A stretch of DNA of 7,987 bases from Frankiales bacterium. Lineage in GTDB: Bacteria; Actinomycetota; Actinomycetes; Mycobacteriales; SCTD01. Position 1 is the stretch's first letter, and the number at the start of each line of letters is the position of its first letter. The notes below the pieces were generated by a model. That model ran no database searches. It saw only the letters and a program-made list of their open reading frames with translations, and was not told where the DNA came from. Shown piece after piece: positions 5,182-7,987 of this stretch. A program made the position numbers and the translations under genes. Location: assembly GCA_025465145.1 (NCBI GenBank), contig JAODNS010000048.1, positions 1 to 7,987 on the forward strand. The letters are read 5' to 3'.

Positions 5182-6633
5182 ATGTCGTTCCCCGCGGCGT
5201 CGCTGCCGTCGGTGACCCTCTCCGCGAAGGTCCCGGCGACTGCTGTCGTCGCCGTGCTCGTCACGCCGGGCCCTGCTGTGCTCGGCGAGCCGCCGGTCGA
5301 CCTGACCGGGCTGCTCGAGCGCGAGAGCGCCAAGGGCGAGGCCGGCGAGGTCGTCTCCGCGCCGCAGCCGGCGGGCGAGCTGGAGCGCGTGCTCGCCGTC
5401 GGCATCGGCGACGGCTCGCCCGGCGCGCTCCGCAAGGCCGGCGCTGCGGTTGCGCGCAAGGTCAAGGGCGCGGCCACGCTGGTCGTCGACCTGCGCGAAG
5501 CGGACCTCGACGGCGAGGGCGTACGCGCGCTGCTGGACGGCCTGCTGCTCGCCTCGTACGGCTTCAGCCGCAAGAAGGAGAGCGAGCCGCGGGCGCTGCA
5601 CACGGTGACGCTGGTGGTGCCCGACGCGAAGCGACTCCAGCCGCACGTCGACCGCGCCATCGCCGTCACGCGTGCCACCGCCGCCGCCCGCGACCTGGTC
5701 AACACCCCGTCGCTGGACAAGACCCCGCAGTGGCTCGCGGACTCGGCGAAGACCCTGCTCAAGGGGCTGACCGTCCGCGTGCGCGACGAGAAGGAGCTGG
5801 CGAAGCAGGGCTTCGGCGGCATCATCGGCGTCGGCCAGGGCTCGAGCCGGCCGCCCCGCCTGATCGAGGCGACGTACGACGGCGGCGGCAACAAGCACGT
5901 CGTCCTCGTCGGCAAGGGCATCACGTTCGACACCGGCGGGCTGTCGCTCAAGCCGAACGAGGGCATGCTCGGCATGAAGAGCGACATGGGCGGCGGTGCG
6001 GCGGTGCTGGGCACGCTGCGGGCGATCGCCGATCTGAAGCTGCCGCTGCGCGTCACCGGCCTCGTGGCCGCGGCCGAGAACATGCCGAGCGGCACCGCGC
6101 AGCGCCCCGGGGACGTGCTCCGCCAGTACGGCGGCACCACCGTGGAGGTGCTCAACACCGACGCCGAGGGGCGGCTGGTGCTTGCCGACGCGATCGTGTA
6201 CGCCGACCGCGACCTCGAGGCCGACGTCATCGTCGACGTCGCCACCCTCACCGGCGCGATGCCCGTCGCGCTGGGCAAGAAGCACGCCGGCGTCTTCGCC
6301 TCCGACGACCAGCTCGCCGAGCAGCTCCTTGCGGCCGCCGAGGCGTCGGGGGAGCGGGCCTGGCGGATGCCGCTGGTGGACGACTACCGGCACGCGCTCG
6401 ACTCGCCCATCGCCGACCTGCGCAACATCGGCCAGCCGAAGCTCAAGCTGAGCGGCGGGTCGATCACGGCCGCGCTGTTCCTGCGGGAGTTCGCCGGCGG
6501 CCGGCCGTGGGCGCACCTGGACATCGCCGGACCTGCACTGTCGGGCGCCGAGGACGACGAGCTCACCAAGGGCGGCACCGGCTACGGCGTGCGCCTGCTA
6601 ACCCGCTGGCTGGAGGCGACGTGTACGGCCTGA
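5182..6633 (+). CDS. pepA: Leucyl aminopeptidase (M17 family)
   Basis: The protein has 483 aa, normal for M17 aminopeptidases, which are cytosolic hexamers with two metal ions that remove N-terminal residues from peptides. The N-terminal macro-like domain covers roughly 1-160. The catalytic domain carries all the ligands with exact E. coli PepA spacing: Lys245 and Asp250 (GKGITFDTGG), Lys257, Asp268 (KSDMGGGAAV), and Asp327, Glu329 and Arg331 in the signature NTDAEGRL (325-332). The bicarbonate-site arginine and both catalytic lysine/arginine positions are thus intact. Further conserved blocks are AAAENMPSGTAQRPGD (296-311), ATLTGA (354-359) and GTGYGVRLL (465-473). The ribosome binding site is poor (CCCGGCAG), suggesting coupling with the DUF3117 gene just upstream. 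The 3' end overlaps the next gene by 13 nt. Confidence 0.97.
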   Translation: MSFPAASLPSVTLSAKVPATAVVAVLVTPGPAVLGEPPVDLTGLLERESAKGEAGEVVSAPQPAGELERVLAVGIGDGSPGALRKAGAAVARKVKGAATLVVDLREADLDGEGVRALLDGLLLASYGFSRKKESEPRALHTVTLVVPDAKRLQPHVDRAIAVTRATAAARDLVNTPSLDKTPQWLADSAKTLLKGLTVRVRDEKELAKQGFGGIIGVGQGSSRPPRLIEATYDGGGNKHVVLVGKGITFDTGGLSLKPNEGMLGMKSDMGGGAAVLGTLRAIADLKLPLRVTGLVAAAENMPSGTAQRPGDVLRQYGGTTVEVLNTDAEGRLVLADAIVYADRDLEADVIVDVATLTGAMPVALGKKHAGVFASDDQLAEQLLAAAEASGERAWRMPLVDDYRHALDSPIADLRNIGQPKLKLSGGSITAALFLREFAGGRPWAHLDIAGPALSGAEDDELTKGGTGYGVRLLTRWLEATCTA

Positions 6634-6941
6634 CGATCCGCTGGTCCCTCACGCACGCCGAGCACGGGGTGAACGAGGTGCTGCGCACGTACGTGCGCGG
6701 CGAGTCCCTGGAGCGCTTCAGCGACATGCCAGGGCTGCACCTGAAGGTGTGGCAAATGGTCGACAGCGGCTTCTTCGCCGGCACCTACCTGTGGGCCACG
6801 CCGGAGGCGCGCACGGCTTTCCTCGAGAACTTCCGCGGGAACCCCAGCAAGGTGACGCAGCTCGTCGGGCACGAGCCGGACATCGTCCAGGAGTGGGACG
6901 AGGTCGGCATCGCGATCGGCGCGGAGGGGTTCCCGGCGTGA
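6621..6941 (+). CDS. YdhR-like dimeric alpha-beta barrel protein, putative monooxygenase family
   Basis: The protein has 106 aa from GTG 6621, with GGAGG (6612-6616) 4 nt upstream, all inside the end of pepA, a 13-nt overlap. The sequence has the ferredoxin-like pattern of dimeric alpha-beta barrels: strand LTIRWSL (4-10), a helix about 14-33, then F-S-D-M-PGLHLKVWQM (33-46), FFAGTYLWAT (51-60), the helix PEARTAFLENF (61-71), and strand DIVQEWDEVGIAIG (87-100). The F..MPGL..KVW and G.YLW..PEA...FL features resemble E. coli YdhR and its relatives, which are often labelled monooxygenases without proof of substrate. No cofactor-binding motif is visible, as is normal for the fold. No signal peptide. 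The stop overlaps an in-frame ATG for the next gene (TGATG). Confidence 0.8.
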   Translation: MYGLTIRWSLTHAEHGVNEVLRTYVRGESLERFSDMPGLHLKVWQMVDSGFFAGTYLWATPEARTAFLENFRGNPSKVTQLVGHEPDIVQEWDEVGIAIGAEGFPA

Positions 6942-6953
6942 TGGCGTACCACC

Positions 6954-6959
6954 GGAGGG
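6954..6959 (+). promoter_or_regulatory. Ribosome binding site deciding the GTG start at 6965
   Basis: GGAGGG (6954-6959), within the longer purine run GGAGGGGAGGG, ends 5 nt before GTG 6965. The alternative ATG 6941, which overlaps the previous stop, has no comparable site and would put MAYHRRGG ahead of the lipoprotein signal. Confidence 0.6.
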
Positions 6960-6964
6960 GAGGG

Positions 6965-7360
6965 GTGCGCAGGACGGCCCTGGCCTCGGTGCTGCTGGCT
7001 GCCCTCGGAGTGCTCACGAGCTGCGCCGAGAGCTCGGGTGGGCGCCAGCCGGGGACAGCGGCTGACCAGTCGCCGCGCCCGGATGCTCCGGGCTGCCGGC
7101 AGGTCACGGAGGCGCTGGCGCCCGTCCGGTCTGCGCTCGGGACGACGGCGCTGCCGGCGACGTTCGCAGCAACCGCCGACGCGGCGGTGACGAAGTTGAC
7201 CACGATCACCTCGGTCAACTCGCGGCTGCGCAGCGCGCTCGGGTTCGTGGCGATCGACCTCTCGCAGGTCAGTGCGCAGCTCAAGGCCAAGAAGAAGCCG
7301 GCGGTACCCGTGGCCGCGCTCCGGAAGGACCTCGCGCAGGTCGACGCTGCCTGCGCCTGA
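6965..7360 (+). CDS. Small lipoprotein of unknown function
   Basis: The protein has 131 aa from GTG 6965. The N-terminus MRRTALASVLLAALGVLTSC is a lipoprotein signal: two arginines, a hydrophobic core (4-16) and the lipobox LTSC with Cys20 as the lipidated residue. A flexible Ser/Gly/Pro linker (21-43) follows. The rest (44-131) looks mainly helical, rich in Ala, Leu, Lys and Gln, and has just two cysteines at 44 and 130, bracketing the domain and suited to a disulfide. I do not recognise the family and see no enzyme motif. It probably sits on the outer face of the membrane. ATG 6941 is an alternative start that would add 8 residues and overlap the YdhR-like stop by 1 nt. The gene is the last of the pepA operon, and its stop (7358-7360) abuts the stop of the opposing gene with no space for a terminator. 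Confidence 0.8.
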   Translation: MRRTALASVLLAALGVLTSCAESSGGRQPGTAADQSPRPDAPGCRQVTEALAPVRSALGTTALPATFAATADAAVTKLTTITSVNSRLRSALGFVAIDLSQVSAQLKAKKKPAVPVAALRKDLAQVDAACA

Positions 7361-7789
7361 TCAACCCGGCAGCCGGACCCGCGTCGACCAGTCCGTGGGG
7401 CCGCCGACGACCGGCCGCGGTCCGCTGACGTCGAAGGCGACCCGAGTCTGTTCCTGACCGTTGAGCGTCACGACCACCTCGTGTCGTCCCGGGCCGCGGA
7501 ACTCGCCGGAGACGGTCGCGACGAGGGGGATCTGCACGGCCATGACCGACAGCTCCAGCTCGAAGCTGGTCCGGCCGCCGACCTTCTGGTCGGGTCCGAC
7601 GACCTCGAGCGCGCCCTGCTTGCGCAGTCGCAGCGAGTCCGAACTCGGCTCGAGCAGCATGACGACCGTCAGAGGGTGCGACGCAGGGAAGGCGGGCGCG
7701 GTCAGCGCGGTCCAGACACCGCCCCGCACCTGCAGGCGGCCGTCGCGGACCTCAGCGTGATCGGCGAGGAAGGCAGCAGCGATGCGCAT
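7361..7789 (-). CDS. DUF6941-type hypothetical protein
   Basis: The protein has 142 aa from ATG 7789. Its start, MRIAAAFLADHAEVRDGRLQ (1-20), then VRGGVWTAL (21-29), fits a family of small actinobacterial proteins beginning with 'FLADHA....GKL...GG.W' (DUF6941, from memory). The rest is predicted to be mostly beta strands: HPLTVVMLLEPS (38-49), SFELELSVMAVQIPLVATV (75-93), EFRGPGRHEVVVTLNG (96-111), with a terminal VRLPG. This looks like a beta-sandwich. No signal peptide, cysteine or catalytic motif is seen, and the function is unknown. No clear ribosome binding site precedes the ATG, so either a leaderless transcript or an unusual site is used. The stop codon touches the end of the opposing lipoprotein gene. 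Confidence 0.85.
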   Translation of the reverse strand: MRIAAAFLADHAEVRDGRLQVRGGVWTALTAPAFPASHPLTVVMLLEPSSDSLRLRKQGALEVVGPDQKVGGRTSFELELSVMAVQIPLVATVSGEFRGPGRHEVVVTLNGQEQTRVAFDVSGPRPVVGGPTDWSTRVRLPG

Positions 7790-7799
7790 GGCCGCAGTC

Positions 7800-7824
7800 T
7801 GTCAGCCGCAGGCTGTCGCTGACA
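7800..7824. repeat. Inverted repeat upstream of the DUF6941-type gene
   Basis: TGTCAGC (7800-7806) and GCTGACA (7818-7824) are perfect 7-bp arms with an 11-nt spacer. A smaller hairpin (CAGCC-GCA-GGCTG, 7803-7815) overlaps it. The position, 11 nt before the start codon on the minus strand, suits an operator or an mRNA leader structure for that gene. No matching regulator is identified. Confidence 0.45.
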
Positions 7825-7865
7825 CCGTCGCGGCCGGCGATTGTCCACCGGGGCGTTACCACGGC

Positions 7866-7903
7866 GGCAACATCCGGCCAGTTGTTGCCCGCGTGGCAAC
7901 GCG
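7866..7903. repeat. Cluster of GGCAAC/GTTGCC repeats and alternative hairpins
   Basis: GGCAAC occurs at 7866-7871 and 7895-7900, and its complement GTTGCC at 7884-7889. The last two form a hairpin with the 5-nt loop CGCGT. A competing hairpin CGCGT-GGCA-ACGCG (7890-7903) uses the same bases. The stretch 7825-7987 otherwise shows no convincing gene on either strand, apart from a short hairpin CCCCT-ACC-AGGGG (7969-7981) near the window end. This region may be the promoter zone of a gene beyond the window. Confidence 0.4.
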
Positions 7904-7987
7904 TTCGAAGCGACACGTGCCGGCGCAAGGGCTGAGCTCGTCGACGCGGCCTCATCGGTCAAGCGGGACCCCTACCAGGGGGCGGGC

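Noticed and set aside
4162..6516. A minus-strand open frame of 784 codons running through pepA into the PaaX-type gene
   Set aside because: Its upstream part is antisense to pepA, has low-complexity Arg/Ala/Leu-rich sequence, and only the last 249 codons match a known family with a good ribosome binding site. High GC leaves few stop codons in such frames.
5730..6620. Long forward open frame in pepA continuous with the YdhR-like gene
   Set aside because: It is an Arg-rich shadow frame of pepA. The YdhR-like fold begins at GTG 6621 with GGAGG just upstream.
7895..7930. GTTCGAA at 7902-7908 as the T-loop of a tRNA
   Set aside because: The flanking bases do not form the 5-bp T stem, and no acceptor stem or anticodon arm could be found around it.

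Overview
The window is from a high-GC actinobacterium (Actinomycetota). Codon third positions are almost all G or C, GTG starts are common, and several genes are classic actinobacterial families: a DUF3117 protein almost identical to M. tuberculosis Rv1211 as I remember it, a DivIVA-motif membrane protein like Rv1209, and a LOG protein like Rv1205. I cannot place the order or genus from sequence alone. Nothing looks like a phage, insertion sequence, CRISPR array or RNA gene. This is mostly a chromosomal housekeeping region.

Layout. (1) Positions 1-63 hold the last 20 codons of an upstream gene, closed by a strong hairpin at 79-114. (2) 222-920 encodes a secreted four-cysteine protein of the actinobacterial 'NADKLDGLDS' type. 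(3) 963-3335 is a tightly packed forward operon: two LOG/TIGR00730 lysine-decarboxylase-fold proteins in tandem (overlap 1 nt), a DivIVA-domain membrane protein (overlap 7 nt) and an SRPBCC protein (5 nt gap). (4) 3371-4911 on the minus strand is a two-gene unit: a PaaX-family repressor followed 8 nt later by a PaaG-like enoyl-CoA isomerase. (5) An 88-nt divergent promoter region (4912-4999) separates this from a second forward operon, 5000-7360: DUF3117, leucyl aminopeptidase (pepA), a YdhR-like alpha-beta barrel protein and a small lipoprotein. (6) A DUF6941-type gene on the minus strand (7361-7789) abuts the lipoprotein gene stop to stop. (7) The last ~200 nt contain no convincing gene but several short inverted repeats.

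How the genes fit together. The order LOG - DivIVA - (others) - DUF3117 matches the M. tuberculosis block Rv1205-Rv1211 in outline, but folP2, gpgS and tag, which lie inside that block in Mycobacterium, are absent here. Their place is taken by a second LOG gene, an SRPBCC gene and the PaaX/PaaG-like pair. No other phenylacetate catabolism gene is in the window, so the regulator probably controls its neighbour isomerase, itself, or a distant regulon. I see no strong case for a completely new system. The most useful leads are the coupled, divergent LOG pair, the isolated PaaX/isomerase unit with its palindrome-bearing divergent promoter, and the uncharacterised lipoprotein and YdhR-like genes translationally linked to pepA.
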